NCBI RefSeq assembly: GCF_004331695.1
Contig: NZ_SJSL01000005.1
Coordinates: forward strand, 208,759-272,758
Direction of reading: 5' to 3'
DNA length: 64,000 bases
Source of the DNA: Pedobacter psychroterrae
Lineage (GTDB): Bacteria > Bacteroidota > Bacteroidia > Sphingobacteriales > Sphingobacteriaceae
Shown here: positions 55,301 to 63,570 of the stretch, one piece after another
How positions within the stretch are numbered: the first letter of the stretch is position 1
Layout: each line of letters begins with the position of its first letter
The notes under the pieces: model-generated
The model's input: only the letters and a program-made list of their open reading frames with translations
Databases searched by the model: none
What the model was told of the DNA's origin: nothing
Position numbers and translations under genes: made by a program

Positions 55301-55560
55301 GGAACCTGAACCGCGACCGGGTCTACCAGTTTTCTGAAGCGCTGGTTGATAAAGCTGACCATATCCGCCTCCAGGATATCAGCTTTGACTATACCCTTCG
55401 GTTTAAGCAACACAAGGGAATCAGTCAACTGCAGTTGTATAGCTATATCAGCAACCTCGGCATCATTTGGAAAGCCAGCAAAAACGTAAAAGATCCTGAT
55501 TACCTCAGCGGAATGGTTCCGCTCAGACAATTGTCCTTTGGCCTAAGGGCGACATTTTAA
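52360..55560 (+). CDS. SusC/RagA-family TonB-dependent outer-membrane receptor
   Basis: A 1066-residue SusC-type transporter. After the signal peptide (MKIFIIGFICCLLQLSGYGQ) comes a carboxypeptidase-regulatory-like domain (LKGKLVSEKDSTTVSGALIS), a TonB-box-like QDLQEVIVSTGYQ segment, the plug domain (ITVLRDAAAASIWGAKAGNG) and a long beta-barrel ending in LRQLSFGLRATF. It imports a large substrate with the SusD lipoprotein that starts directly after its stop. Here the operon has a thioredoxin instead of a glycoside hydrolase, so the substrate is more likely a peptide or other thiol-linked compound than a glycan. Confidence 0.95.
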   Translation: MKIFIIGFICCLLQLSGYGQQVLKGKLVSEKDSTTVSGALISSGDRTASSDSKGEFSITLGTQNTIRVKAMGYADLQLTVKSVNELLVIYLTEQSQDLQEVIVSTGYQQLPRERATGSFVQVDQQLLNRSVTTKILDRLADVVPGLIFNRNIGTSETRGENGISVRGRNTIFAKSDPLIVLDNFPYEGDLGSINPNDIESITVLRDAAAASIWGAKAGNGVIVITSKKGKYNQPLSVNFNAVTTTGQKPDLMLQPRMSSADYIDIERLLFSRGFYTSAERSINKPALSPVVELLIAARDGKLTTDDADAQITALKSHDVRTDLEKYYYQPSFNQQYGLQINAGTPTHRYLLSAGYDKNRNTQVGNGLTRLSLRFNNNVKLIKEVLELSTGVFVADNRNQINRALNDLTTLSYGLIPYTSLADADGNALEMGKLMRPAYLSSVEALGQGLLDWRYKPLDDMCYRGYETSLSDYQLNTGLRARVMDGLNVDLMYQYAGQRFDDSELRQEQSYYVRDQINRLTIVNTDGSLTRPIPLGGIRNADLGKMGSHNLRAQLSLDKQVGAGDLSAIAGYEIREVNTYREQYMQYGYDSEHATSRVVDFIGSYKLYYNQNSASNLIPNAQSMTDATDRYISWYGNAGYLWKGKYLLSGSARVDRSNIFGVNTNQKGVPLWSAGLGWEISKEGFYHSGILPYLKARLTFGYNGNVDRSLSALTTATYNNGSGNQNNRSTGLPYATISNPPNPELRWEKVSILNAAVDFASRANRISGSIEVFDKKGLDLIGNSPLAPSTGRSTFKGNSAEMSTLGVDAALKTLNLTGRFKWSSDIFLSYSKEIIEEYNIKSNNAVSADYVLGILPLAGKPQYPMFSYKWGGLDAVGDPQGYLNGELSKDYAKIMSSATLEELVYHGPRRPVYFGALRNTFAYHDFSFSFNIAYRMGYYIRRNTVNYNDLLAGITTHSDYALRWQNPGDEMLTIVPAVPAARNLNRDRVYQFSEALVDKADHIRLQDISFDYTLRFKQHKGISQLQLYSYISNLGIIWKASKNVKDPDYLSGMVPLRQLSFGLRATF

Positions 55561-56919
55561 ATGATGAATATGAAAAAAATAGCAATAGTATTGGTGGCGT
55601 TGTGTATGGTACTCGGCGCCTGCCAAAAAGAATATCTGGAGAAAAAACCGCAGAAGTCACTACTGGTTCCCAGGAAATTACCGGAACTGCAGGCTTTGCT
55701 GGACAACGTAACACTGATGAACAGACAAACATCCTTAACTTGGATCGCCGGAGATGACTTTACGGCTAGCGACGCCGGCGTCAATAGTTTTTTAAGCGTT
55801 TCTGAGCGCAATAGTTACCGTTGGAATGCAGATATTTATGAGGGTATATCGAGCAGTGATTGGAATGTTCCGTATGAGCAAACATTTTGCAGCAATATAA
55901 TACTTGAAGCACTTGCAGAATATCCTGAACAGGAACAGGCTACTCAAACCTACCGCAGCATTAAAGGCGCTGCATTGTTTTTCCGGGCCTTTGCTTTATA
56001 CAACTTGTTGCAAGAATTCGCTGTTCCTTACGATCCGCAAACGGCTGCTTCAGTAATGGGCCTGCCCATCAGAACGCAATCGGACATCAACCTGAAGCCT
56101 GGCCGTGGTACCCTGGCTGAAAGCTATGCCCAAGTGATGACTGACCTGGAAAGTGCTTTGACTTTAGTGCCCGAAAAAGTGCCTTATAATACCCGTCCAG
56201 GAAAAGCTGCTGTACTCGGCTATCTTGCCAGAACATCACTTACTATGCAGAATTATCCTCTGGCGCTGAAGTATGCCTCGGACTGCCTGGCACAAGGGGT
56301 AAGCTTGATTGATTTCAATACCACAGCTCCATATCTTTCTCCAAATGGCAATGTGGAATTGATTTTCAATGCCGGAGATGTGACAAGTTACAGTTATATA
56401 GGCTCCGCTGAAATAGGATTGTCACCATCGCTTTTCGATACATACGCAACCGACGACTTGCGAAAAACCTTGTTCTATTTTAAGCGACCAAACGGGAATT
56501 ACTATTATCGAGGTAGCTATAGCCAGAACGTGGCGCAGTTTCATGGATTGGCGACCGATGAAGTACTGCTGATTAAAGCAGAAGCTGCAGCCAGGACAGG
56601 GGATTTGTCTACGGCGTTACAGGCCTTGAATGAGTTGATGCAAAAGCGATGGAAGGCTGATACATTCCAGCCATTCGCCACTAATGATCAAAATGAGGCC
56701 ATTAGACTGATACTGGAACACCGAAGGAAAGAACTGGTGGGACGCGGCACTCGCTGGACTGACCTCCGACGGCTAAACCAAGATCCTCAATTTGCAGTAA
56801 CCATAAATAGAACCGTAGCCGGTGTAAATTACGTGTTATTGCCAAACGATCCACGGTATACTTATCCAATACCAGACGGAGAGATAAATGGCAGCGGAAT
56901 TCCGCAAAATCCGCGTTAA
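55561..56919 (+). CDS. SusD/RagB-family outer-membrane lipoprotein
   Basis: A 452-residue SusD-like surface lipoprotein. The lipobox is LGAC (MKKIAIVLVALCMVLGACQK), best matched by ATG 55570, although ATG 55561 directly follows the SusC stop. SusD-type TPR helices appear in AALFFRAFALYNLLQEFAVP, GLPIRTQSDINLKPGRGTLA and LGYLARTSLTMQNYPLALKY. It ends in the family's 'RRKELVGRGTRWTDLRRL' and a Pro-rich YPIPDGEIN..GIPQNPR. It binds substrate at the SusC mouth. Confidence 0.93.
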   Translation: MMNMKKIAIVLVALCMVLGACQKEYLEKKPQKSLLVPRKLPELQALLDNVTLMNRQTSLTWIAGDDFTASDAGVNSFLSVSERNSYRWNADIYEGISSSDWNVPYEQTFCSNIILEALAEYPEQEQATQTYRSIKGAALFFRAFALYNLLQEFAVPYDPQTAASVMGLPIRTQSDINLKPGRGTLAESYAQVMTDLESALTLVPEKVPYNTRPGKAAVLGYLARTSLTMQNYPLALKYASDCLAQGVSLIDFNTTAPYLSPNGNVELIFNAGDVTSYSYIGSAEIGLSPSLFDTYATDDLRKTLFYFKRPNGNYYYRGSYSQNVAQFHGLATDEVLLIKAEAAARTGDLSTALQALNELMQKRWKADTFQPFATNDQNEAIRLILEHRRKELVGRGTRWTDLRRLNQDPQFAVTINRTVAGVNYVLLPNDPRYTYPIPDGEINGSGIPQNPR

Positions 56920-56920
56920 C

Positions 56921-56956
56921 AAAAAAGCGGATGCTATTATGGCATCCGCTTTTTTT
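56921..56956. terminator. Bidirectional rho-independent terminator
   Basis: An 8-base-pair stem (GCGGATGC 56927-56934 with GCATCCGC 56942-56949) has A6 on the left and T7 on the right, so it can stop both the SusD transcript (plus) and the DUF6520 transcript (minus). Confidence 0.9.
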
Positions 56957-56974
56957 CTATTTCAAAACTGATTA

Positions 56975-57298
56975 CTAAGGGTTTTGAACGTAGGTTCCGT
57001 CTGTCTCGTTAAACAGTTCCGGGTTTTGACTACCTGGAATGGTTGACTCCTCAGACTCTATTTGTGCTGTACAAATGTTTTCACTCAGCGTACACTGGTA
57101 TGAGTTAGGGTCATATTGACCGGTCACTGGATCAACTGTGTTGTCAAAAGTCCTGGTAAGTACCTTCCAGTTTGTTCCGTCAAAATAATAAGTATTCAAC
57201 AATGCCGGTGTAAATGCACTTTGCGTGGTAATCACTCCTGCGGCAAATAAAATTGCCAATAATCCTGCCTTGTTAAGGCCACTAAATAGCTTTTTCAT
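56975..57298 (-). CDS. DUF6520-family small secreted protein
   Basis: A 107-residue protein with a signal peptide (LNKAGLLAILFAAGVITTQS, cleaved near SAFT). The mature part carries two Cys (QCTLSENICTAQ) spaced as in DUF6520 proteins of Bacteroidota, in a mostly polar, disordered-looking chain. It shares the minus strand with the MauE-like gene 130 bases upstream, a pairing I have seen in related genomes. The two Cys may form a disulfide handled by MauE. Function unknown. Confidence 0.7.
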   Translation of the reverse strand: MKKLFSGLNKAGLLAILFAAGVITTQSAFTPALLNTYYFDGTNWKVLTRTFDNTVDPVTGQYDPNSYQCTLSENICTAQIESEESTIPGSQNPELFNETDGTYVQNP

Positions 57299-57428
57299 AA
57301 CGAAAAAATTGTAGCAGTACTAAAAATTTCTAGTACCACCCTGTTCTGTTCTGTCGATCCCCGGAGCTCCCGATCTTCAGTATTATAGTTTTATTTTTGC
57401 TGCGCAAGGAAAGCCCTGTCCCTGCTGT

Positions 57429-57923
57429 TCAATTACTCAATTTTGACGCACCTCCCCTCCCATTAAAAAATTTAAACCATCTGTTGACTGTATTCCATTG
57501 CTTTTCAAGGGCGATACCCAGTACCGCCATAACAATGAAAATGACGTTAAATCCAAGATGTGTCCAGTAGCTCATGTGCTTCAGAATACCCCCGCAACTG
57601 CAGGGAATCCTTCCAAATGCTCCGCTCATCGTGATGGAGATATACAAGGAAAATAGGATGAGTAAACCTGAAGAGAAATACATCCCCATTAACCTGGTTG
57701 ATCGAAAAAGCAATGTCTGTACTATCAACAATTCCACCACCGGAACCAGCCATACCAGTATCAGCGATATCCCTCTTGGAAATACCTGGTTTAGCATTTC
57801 TCTCTTGCTCGTGTCATAGTCCAACAACTTTGACAATGCTGCATACAGGAATAGCAACGCAAGCATCGTTGCAATCACCGTGATGATTACCTCATATTTC
57901 CCTACTTTTCTTTGATTTTCCAT
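57429..57923 (-). CDS. MauE/DoxX-like membrane protein
   Basis: A 164-residue membrane protein with four hydrophobic helices (about 12-31, 50-66, 75-95, 120-138). The N-terminal 'FLYAALSKLLDYDTSKREML' and the internal FGRIPCSCGGI with vicinal Cys pair are the MauE pattern. MauE-type proteins move electrons or reducing power across the inner membrane and help form disulfides in periplasmic proteins. The DUF6520-like gene lies 130 bases downstream on the same strand and could be a client. Confidence 0.85.
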   Translation of the reverse strand: MENQRKVGKYEVIITVIATMLALLFLYAALSKLLDYDTSKREMLNQVFPRGISLILVWLVPVVELLIVQTLLFRSTRLMGMYFSSGLLILFSLYISITMSGAFGRIPCSCGGILKHMSYWTHLGFNVIFIVMAVLGIALEKQWNTVNRWFKFFNGRGGASKLSN

Positions 57924-58020
57924 GATACCATGCCTTCTTAAATGACTATGGCAAATTAGCGCCTTACCAAAAAAGAAAGGGTATCCGGATTAGGTATTAC
58001 ATCGGGGGCGGTTTACACTC

Positions 58021-58046
58021 AAAAAGGTGGAATATTCCACCTTTTA
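58021..58046 (-). terminator. Terminator after the Crp-like gene
   Basis: A 24-base perfect palindrome (58022-58045, AAAAGGTGGAAT and its complement) starts 2 bases past the stop at 58048 on the minus strand and ends in a T tract. It can act in both directions. Confidence 0.85.
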
Positions 58047-58047
58047 C

Positions 58048-58617
58048 CTACTTATACTTCTTCTTAAATTTGTAAATGTACTTTCGTTCTATGCCGATAA
58101 AGGACGCCAGGATATAGATTGCCACATGCTCAAACAAATCCGCAAAGTTCTTTCGTGCATACAGATTCCTGTCCTCCGCGAATTTTAACCGCAGCATCAG
58201 CTCCCGCTCCTTTCCTTCCTGAACTTTAATCTCATACATCTCCAGGAGCATCCTATAAAAAAGCGGTTCGCTTCGCATCGCTACTTCAACTTTTGGCAGG
58301 CTCAATGACCAGACGGTTGTGTCGCTGAGAAATTGAATATATTCAATTGAATAGCTGTCTGAAAAGTAGCCAATACCAGGCAAGAGAAATCCGCCTCTCC
58401 TGATCCAGCAGGTATACTCCTCTTGATGATAGAAATAGTAACCCCTGACCACACCTTTTTCGATAAAGTAAAGTACAGGTAAAGTATGATCAGGAACTGA
58501 AAGCAAAGTTCCCCGACGGAATGTTACTGGCACAAACAGACCAGTCAGTTTCCTGACCAATTCTGGCGTTGCAGTACGAAGCCTGCTCAGCTGTTCGTAT
58601 AATGAGGGGTTTTCCAT
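58048..58617 (-). CDS. Crp/Fnr-family transcriptional regulator
   Basis: A 189-residue regulator. Residues 20-125 form a cyclic-nucleotide-binding-type beta roll (RRGTLLSVPDHTLPVLYFIE, GVVRGYYFYHQEEYTCWIRR, SYSIEYIQFLSDTTVWSLS), without the usual Arg/Ser phosphate-binding cassette. The C-terminal 60 residues hold helices and end with YILASFIGIERKYIYKFKKK, a short winged-helix-like HTH. In this branch the ligand pocket is degenerate, so the signal is unknown. It is transcribed toward MauE/DUF6520 but separated by a terminator; the two minisatellites lie upstream of its start. Confidence 0.8.
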   Translation of the reverse strand: MENPSLYEQLSRLRTATPELVRKLTGLFVPVTFRRGTLLSVPDHTLPVLYFIEKGVVRGYYFYHQEEYTCWIRRGGFLLPGIGYFSDSYSIEYIQFLSDTTVWSLSLPKVEVAMRSEPLFYRMLLEMYEIKVQEGKERELMLRLKFAEDRNLYARKNFADLFEHVAIYILASFIGIERKYIYKFKKKYK

Positions 58618-58715
58618 TCGGGGTTATTACATGATGAAACATTAAGATGCCTCATCCAGATTGACCGAATGTAAATACCTATAAATAAAAATCAAAGCAT
58701 TTGCCCAGTTCTTTT

Positions 58716-58803
58716 CGCGACTGGTCGCGACTGGTTGCGACTGGTCGTGACTGGTCGTGACTGGTCGTGACTGGTCGTGACTGGTCGTGAGTGGTCGCGA
58801 CTG
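58716..58803. repeat. 10-base tandem repeat (CTGGTCGYGA)n
   Basis: Eight 10-base units start at 58721: CTGGTCGCGA, CTGGTTGCGA, five exact CTGGTCGTGA (58741-58790) and GTGGTCGCGA, with partial units at both ends. The minus-strand frame through it is a by-product, not a gene. Confidence 0.9.
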
Positions 58804-58865
58804 AAATCCAGATGGCAAGAAACGGAAACAAGCAGATAAACTTACCGACTGCTACCTTATTGGTA

Positions 58866-58916
58866 ACGGTGCAGCAACGGTACAGCAACGGTGCAGGAAC
58901 GGTACAGCAACGGTAG
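58866..58916. repeat. 11-base tandem repeat (ACGGTRCAGCA)n
   Basis: Four 11-base units (58866-58909) alternate ACGGTGCAGCA and ACGGTACAGCA (the third has GGA), plus a partial fifth. It starts 63 bases after the 10-base repeat. Confidence 0.9.
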
Positions 58917-59005
58917 AAGGCATCTGCCAAACATTTTTGAAGCATAAATAATGAAATTAAGAGTAGTAATTAACAAGAACTCAGAAACAACTAAAAAAAG
59001 AACAC

Positions 59006-59167
59006 ATGGCAATTTTAAAAGGCGGAATCCTTGGTGGCGGTTACATCCGATTTGGGAAGACCTTTAGTCGCAAGTTTCATGCTGCAGGTCATAAAAAGTC
59101 AGAGGCCGCTCACCGCTTTCAAAATAGGCCTCCCCTTCTAGCAGAATTTTGCGTTCTTCTCCATTAG
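59006..59167 (+). CDS. Short DUF6266-like fragment (53 aa)
   Basis: ATG 59006 to TAG 59167 encodes MAILKGGILGGGYIRFGKTF and a Lys/His-rich tail ending AEFCVLLH. The N-terminal 'GxxKGGILGG' with Gly/Phe is how DUF6266 proteins begin, but those are about 200 residues, so this is either a truncated copy or an unrelated small basic protein. It follows the minisatellites and faces the LytTR gene. Confidence 0.4.
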   Translation: MAILKGGILGGGYIRFGKTFSRKFHAAGHKKSEAAHRFQNRPPLLAEFCVLLH

Positions 59168-59191
59168 TTTAACTTCCAATGAATTAAATAA

Positions 59192-59884
59192 TTAATAGAG
59201 ACGTCTCATCAATTCATCTCGATAGACTTTTCCTATGGGTAGCTTTCTGCTATTTAGCGTTATTTCGTTGCCTTCTAAATATTTAACTGCCGTCAATGAT
59301 AGCACAAATGATTTGTGTATTCGGACAAACCTATTCCCTGGCAATTGCTCTTCAAATTGTGTTAGGGTTTGTTTAGACATAATACGATCGCCGGTATTTC
59401 GATAGATAAAAATATAGTTCCCGTAAGCCTCTGCGTATTCAATTTCCTTCAATAATATCCTGGCAAGTTTTTTATCCGATTTCACCATGACAAAATCCTC
59501 ATGGTCAGTTGTTTGAGCAGGAACAGCAGCATCGTGACCTTTGTTCACTGCTTTTTCAGTGGCCTGTACAAAACGCGGAAAGGAAAACGGCTTTAACAGG
59601 TAATCAATTACCGACAACTCAAAACCTTCCAGCGCAAACTCCCCATAAGCCGAAGTAATAATCACGGCAGGGTATTTCTTAAGTGAACGCAGCATCTCAA
59701 AACCGCTTAGCCGAGGCATATTGATATCCAGGATAATCAGGTCTATTTCTTTTTCGTTTAAGATCCGCATCGCTTCAAAAGCATCCTCACAACTGGCAAC
59801 CAGTGTTAAATAAGGTATCTGCGCAATGTACGTTTTGAGTATGTCCCGTGCAATCGGTTCATCATCTACTATAATGCAATTCAT
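59192..59884 (-). CDS. LytTR-family response regulator
   Basis: A 230-residue response regulator. The receiver domain (1-120) has D7-D8 (IIVDDEP), the phospho-acceptor D53 (LIILDINMP), the Thr switch in VIITSAYG and the Lys in YLLKPFSF. The C-terminal LytTR domain (about 135-230) reads DFVMVKSDKKLARILLKEIE, then YAEAYGNYIFIY and RFVRIHKSFVLSLTAVKYLE. It would bind the direct repeat at 60948-60978. It lies 1 base after the partner kinase stop. Confidence 0.93.
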   Translation of the reverse strand: MNCIIVDDEPIARDILKTYIAQIPYLTLVASCEDAFEAMRILNEKEIDLIILDINMPRLSGFEMLRSLKKYPAVIITSAYGEFALEGFELSVIDYLLKPFSFPRFVQATEKAVNKGHDAAVPAQTTDHEDFVMVKSDKKLARILLKEIEYAEAYGNYIFIYRNTGDRIMSKQTLTQFEEQLPGNRFVRIHKSFVLSLTAVKYLEGNEITLNSRKLPIGKVYRDELMRRLY

Positions 59885-59885
59885 G

Positions 59886-60905
59886 TCAGCTTAGTTCTAT
59901 TTCCAATTTTAGGTCAAAACAATCATTTTCCTGGGTGGTACTCATTGAATATTGCTGAGGGTATATTAAATCCAGTCTTTGTTTCACATTATTGAGACCC
60001 AATCCTTCTTTTGATTCACTTTTTACGGGGGAATAATCCGGATCGATTGAGTTTTTAACTTCCAGCTGTAAAAACTTATGATTTAACCGGAACATGATGT
60101 GAACATAGGACTGTCGATCCTTAGCGTGTGAAACGTGCTTAAACCCATTCTCAATAAAAATGATAAGTAGCAAAGGCGCGATATATAGGTCTGTAGTGCT
60201 GCCTGCGACTTCCATTTTGATATCAGTTTTATCACTCAGGCGTATTTTTTCTAGTTCTACATAATTGGTGATATAGTCCAGCTCTTTTTTTAAGGGCACA
60301 TGGCTTTGGTTCGTATCGTACAGCGAATAGCGCAACAATTCAGATAGCCTCAACATCAATCCGGGCAGCTTTTTAGATTCAGCAACTGATAATCCATATA
60401 GGTTATTTAGCGTATTAAATAAAAAATGAGGGTTTAATTGCGCTTTTAAATGCATGAGTTCATTTTCCTTTCGCTTTTTATCCAATATGAGCCCGTCCAG
60501 CGCTACTTTATAGATGGTAGCAATTAGCGTAAATGTCACTACTGAAAAGGTAACATGCTCATTCCTCCAGTCCACACGGTCAGTAATCGGAAAAAGCATA
60601 CCTACTGCGTTTAGTACATAAGGCAGCAAAAAGATAAGTAAACCAACCTGCAATAAATAGGCTGCCGTCCCCCAAAGCCATCCGCGCTTTTTGAAAAAAG
60701 GAACCACTAGTAAGTTCTGCGAATAACAAGGAATCATAAATTCCAGTGTTACTTGTACTACTAAGCAAATCATCGTCAAGCCGGTCATTCGCTCCGGGTA
60801 TTCTTTGAAAAAGATGATCGCGAATGAAACCAGCAGCCAAAACACAACATGCGTGTAAATTTTGTAAGGTTTGATGAATAAAATCGTCCAGTCAAATGGT
60901 TTCAT
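59886..60905 (-). CDS. LytS-type sensor histidine kinase
   Basis: A 339-residue membrane kinase. Four hydrophobic helices fill residues 15-135. The His_kinase domain has the phospho-acceptor H160 in LKAQLNPHFLFNTLNNLYGL, and the C-terminal ATPase domain has IFIENGFKHV and EGLGLNNVKQRLDLIYP. ATG 60905 (MKPFDW) is the sensible start; the frame extends to 60998, but that would add a non-membrane 31-residue tail and cover the regulatory repeats. The partner LytTR regulator follows by 1 base. Confidence 0.92.
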   Translation of the reverse strand: MKPFDWTILFIKPYKIYTHVVFWLLVSFAIIFFKEYPERMTGLTMICLVVQVTLEFMIPCYSQNLLVVPFFKKRGWLWGTAAYLLQVGLLIFLLPYVLNAVGMLFPITDRVDWRNEHVTFSVVTFTLIATIYKVALDGLILDKKRKENELMHLKAQLNPHFLFNTLNNLYGLSVAESKKLPGLMLRLSELLRYSLYDTNQSHVPLKKELDYITNYVELEKIRLSDKTDIKMEVAGSTTDLYIAPLLLIIFIENGFKHVSHAKDRQSYVHIMFRLNHKFLQLEVKNSIDPDYSPVKSESKEGLGLNNVKQRLDLIYPQQYSMSTTQENDCFDLKLEIELS

Positions 60906-60947
60906 TGTCCAAAGAAAGTCTAAGTGCGGACATAAAACAAATTTTAG

Positions 60948-60978
60948 TGATGAACGTCCCATTTTTAATGATGAACGT
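60948..60978. promoter_or_regulatory. Predicted LytTR operator (direct repeat)
   Basis: TGATGAACGT occurs at 60948-60957 and 60969-60978, a 21-base period (two helix turns). Reversed, ACGTTCAT matches 8 of 9 positions of the LytTR site [TA][AC][CA]GTTN[AG][TG]. It lies between the kinase gene and the outer-membrane gene at 61074. Confidence 0.6.
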
Positions 60979-61073
60979 GAAACACAGCCGTTTATCATCA
61001 GTCTCGTTCAGGTGGTCACTATTATTTTATGGATGATTATACCCATGCTACTTTCGGTTATAAATCAAAAAAA

Positions 61074-63491
61074 ATGAAAGCGAAATTTTTATTCACCCTT
61101 ATCTTGCTGATCAGCATATATGTGGCAAAATCACAAACCCTACAGCCGGGAATAACCGGAGTAATACTGGATTCCATCGACAACAAACCTATTGAATACG
61201 CCACACTTATCTTGAAAGAAAGTAAAAGCGATGTCGCAAAAAGCGCAATAGCTAAGGCCGATGGCGCATTTACCTTTACCGGACTCAGGCCAGTTGAATA
61301 TTTACTTACCATAGTGGCCCAGGGATTTAAAACAAGAAATATGCGGGTCGATCTGGCGAACACCGCGAAAAGTGTTCAAGATTTAGGGGCATTGTATATG
61401 ATCATCGATGTGCATCAGCTAAAAGAAGTAGTGGTAAAGGAAAATAAGCCTCTGGCAAAGCAAGAGATCGACAGGATAACATACAACATACAGGCCGATC
61501 CGGAAAGCAAAAGCGCAAATATTTTAGAAATCATGCGTAAGGTACCTTTACTTTCCGTTGATGGTGACAACACGATCCGGTTAAAAGGGAATACAAATTA
61601 TAAGATATTCATCAATGGAAAACCATCCACCATCGTCAATAGAAATCCGCAGGACATCTTGCGAAATATGCCCGCTTCGGGCATTGATAAGTTGGAAGTC
61701 ATCACTACGGTCCCTGCCAAATACGATGCTGAAGCTTTGGATGGCATTATTAACATCATTACCACCAAAAAAATAAGTGATGGTTACTTAGGAAATGTAA
61801 ATGTAAGTCACCGTTTTCCTGTAGGTGGCCCTGGTATGGGAGGATCTTTTACCTTTAAAGATGGCAAATTTGGTGTCTCCGGTTTTCTGGGCGGGAGTTT
61901 GTTTGATTCGCCGCCAACTACAAATTTAACGAAGAGATATACCAGCACCACTACCTTATTGCAGAGTACAGGTGTGGACGCTGAGGGCAAAAATGGGTAC
62001 CTTGGTTCGGATTTAAGTTATGAGATAGATAGTCTGAATCTGCTATCGGGGCAGTTCAATATTGGCGGTAACAACAACCGTAACCATAGTGATTTGCAGT
62101 CTTCGCTAACCAGTGCTGCCGATCTGGTACAAAACTATGGGCTGGTAAGCAATAACAAACTTAATGGTGCAAATCTTGATGCATCGTTAAATTATCAGAT
62201 GGGATTTAAAAGCGATAAAAACCGGCAGTTAACTTTCTCCTATAGGATTCTTAATACCAATAACGATCGATTCGGAAACTTTGACGTTGCTGATGAAGTT
62301 TCCTATGCATCAACCGATTACAACCAGAAGAATGATGAGCGGTCATTAGAACAGTCTTTTCAAGTGGATTATGCTCATCCTTTCAAAAAATTGACCCTTG
62401 AAGCTGGTGTAAAAGGGACGATAAGGAATAATAAAAGTAATTTTCTGTACGATACGCTGGGCACCAATCAGGAATACGTGATGAACGAAGCGCTCAGCAA
62501 TAAATTCCGCAATACACAAGACATTATTGGCGTATACAACTCTTATCAATATAAAATGAATGACTGGGGCTTTAAGGCTGGAGTTAGATTGGAGCATGCT
62601 ACGATAGATGCAGACTTTATAGCCAATCATACGCAAATAAAGAGATCATATTTTGATTATATTCCCTCAGTATCCGTTCAAAAGCAGTTTAAAAACAATA
62701 CCAGCCTATTGTTTGGATATTCAAGAAAAATAAGGAGACCCGAGATACAGCATTTAAATCCATTTGTAGACCGGTCTAACCCAAACTTTGAATCGAGCGG
62801 AAATCCTAATCTGCGCCCCGCTTCATCTAATAGTTTAGAGTTAAGCTATAGTAGTTTCAAAAAGCTCTCTTTATATATCCGGTTAAATTATGACTTTTAT
62901 GCTAAAATGGTCATGCCTGCGCAGGTGTATGATGCAGTTAACAATATTACCAAGTCCACTTTAGAGAATTCCGGCCGTATGCGGATGGTGATGTCTAACG
63001 TCAATGTAAGTTATCCAATTACTTCAAGATGGAACGTAAACGCCAACTTACTGACGATCTATGGCCAGGTTGATGGAATGGTTAACAATACAGTAGTCAG
63101 GAACCAACGGCTGATGTATTATTTTTCAGCATCTTCTTCTTATCGTTTTGATAAAGGGTGGCGCGCAACAGGTAGTGTGAATTTGAATGGAGCTGATATT
63201 AATTTGCAAGGGATAGAAAATAGTCCTTATCGTGGGTGCGGATTTAGTGTGACAAAAGAATTGATGAAAGATAAGTGTTATTTCACCGCCGAGGCAAGTA
63301 ATCCATTTTCTAAATATCGAAACAATACAGGTACAACAAGTGCCCCAACCTTCTATCAGGAAAGAACTAACCAAAGGTATCTGAGAAGTTTTTCTGCCAG
63401 TCTGAACTATCGTTTTGGAGGATTGAAATCAAGTCTGAAGAAAAGTAAAAAGGGAATTTCCAACGATGATAACGGTATCTCGCCATATTAA
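61074..63491 (+). CDS. Outer-membrane beta-barrel receptor (TonB-dependent-like)
   Basis: An 805-residue protein. ATG 61074 starts the signal peptide (MKAKFLFTLILLISIYVAKS); earlier in-frame starts would bury it. Next come a carboxypeptidase-regulatory-like domain (GVILDSIDNKPIEYATLILK), a linker with LKEVVVKENKPLAKQEIDRI and a plug domain (NMPASGIDKLEVITTVPAKY). The long barrel ends in ASLNYRFGGLKSSLKKSKK. It belongs to the 'outer membrane beta-barrel family' of Bacteroidota receptors and has no SusD partner. The predicted LytTR operator upstream and the divergent LytS/LytTR genes suggest they control it. Substrate unknown. Confidence 0.88.
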   Translation: MKAKFLFTLILLISIYVAKSQTLQPGITGVILDSIDNKPIEYATLILKESKSDVAKSAIAKADGAFTFTGLRPVEYLLTIVAQGFKTRNMRVDLANTAKSVQDLGALYMIIDVHQLKEVVVKENKPLAKQEIDRITYNIQADPESKSANILEIMRKVPLLSVDGDNTIRLKGNTNYKIFINGKPSTIVNRNPQDILRNMPASGIDKLEVITTVPAKYDAEALDGIINIITTKKISDGYLGNVNVSHRFPVGGPGMGGSFTFKDGKFGVSGFLGGSLFDSPPTTNLTKRYTSTTTLLQSTGVDAEGKNGYLGSDLSYEIDSLNLLSGQFNIGGNNNRNHSDLQSSLTSAADLVQNYGLVSNNKLNGANLDASLNYQMGFKSDKNRQLTFSYRILNTNNDRFGNFDVADEVSYASTDYNQKNDERSLEQSFQVDYAHPFKKLTLEAGVKGTIRNNKSNFLYDTLGTNQEYVMNEALSNKFRNTQDIIGVYNSYQYKMNDWGFKAGVRLEHATIDADFIANHTQIKRSYFDYIPSVSVQKQFKNNTSLLFGYSRKIRRPEIQHLNPFVDRSNPNFESSGNPNLRPASSNSLELSYSSFKKLSLYIRLNYDFYAKMVMPAQVYDAVNNITKSTLENSGRMRMVMSNVNVSYPITSRWNVNANLLTIYGQVDGMVNNTVVRNQRLMYYFSASSSYRFDKGWRATGSVNLNGADINLQGIENSPYRGCGFSVTKELMKDKCYFTAEASNPFSKYRNNTGTTSAPTFYQERTNQRYLRSFSASLNYRFGGLKSSLKKSKKGISNDDNGISPY

Positions 63492-63570
63492 TAGCTATTT
63501 GGCGATCCAAATGAAGGTTTACTAATGCCGTTCTTTATCATTGCGCTATTCCTGTTCCTTCGGCAAACTG

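Noticed and set aside
58716..58916. Possible CRISPR array
   Set aside because: Units are 10-11 bases and head to tail with no unique spacers; no cas genes nearby.
58679..58945. 88-codon minus-strand frame through both minisatellites
   Set aside because: Its sequence is only a translation of the tandem repeats.
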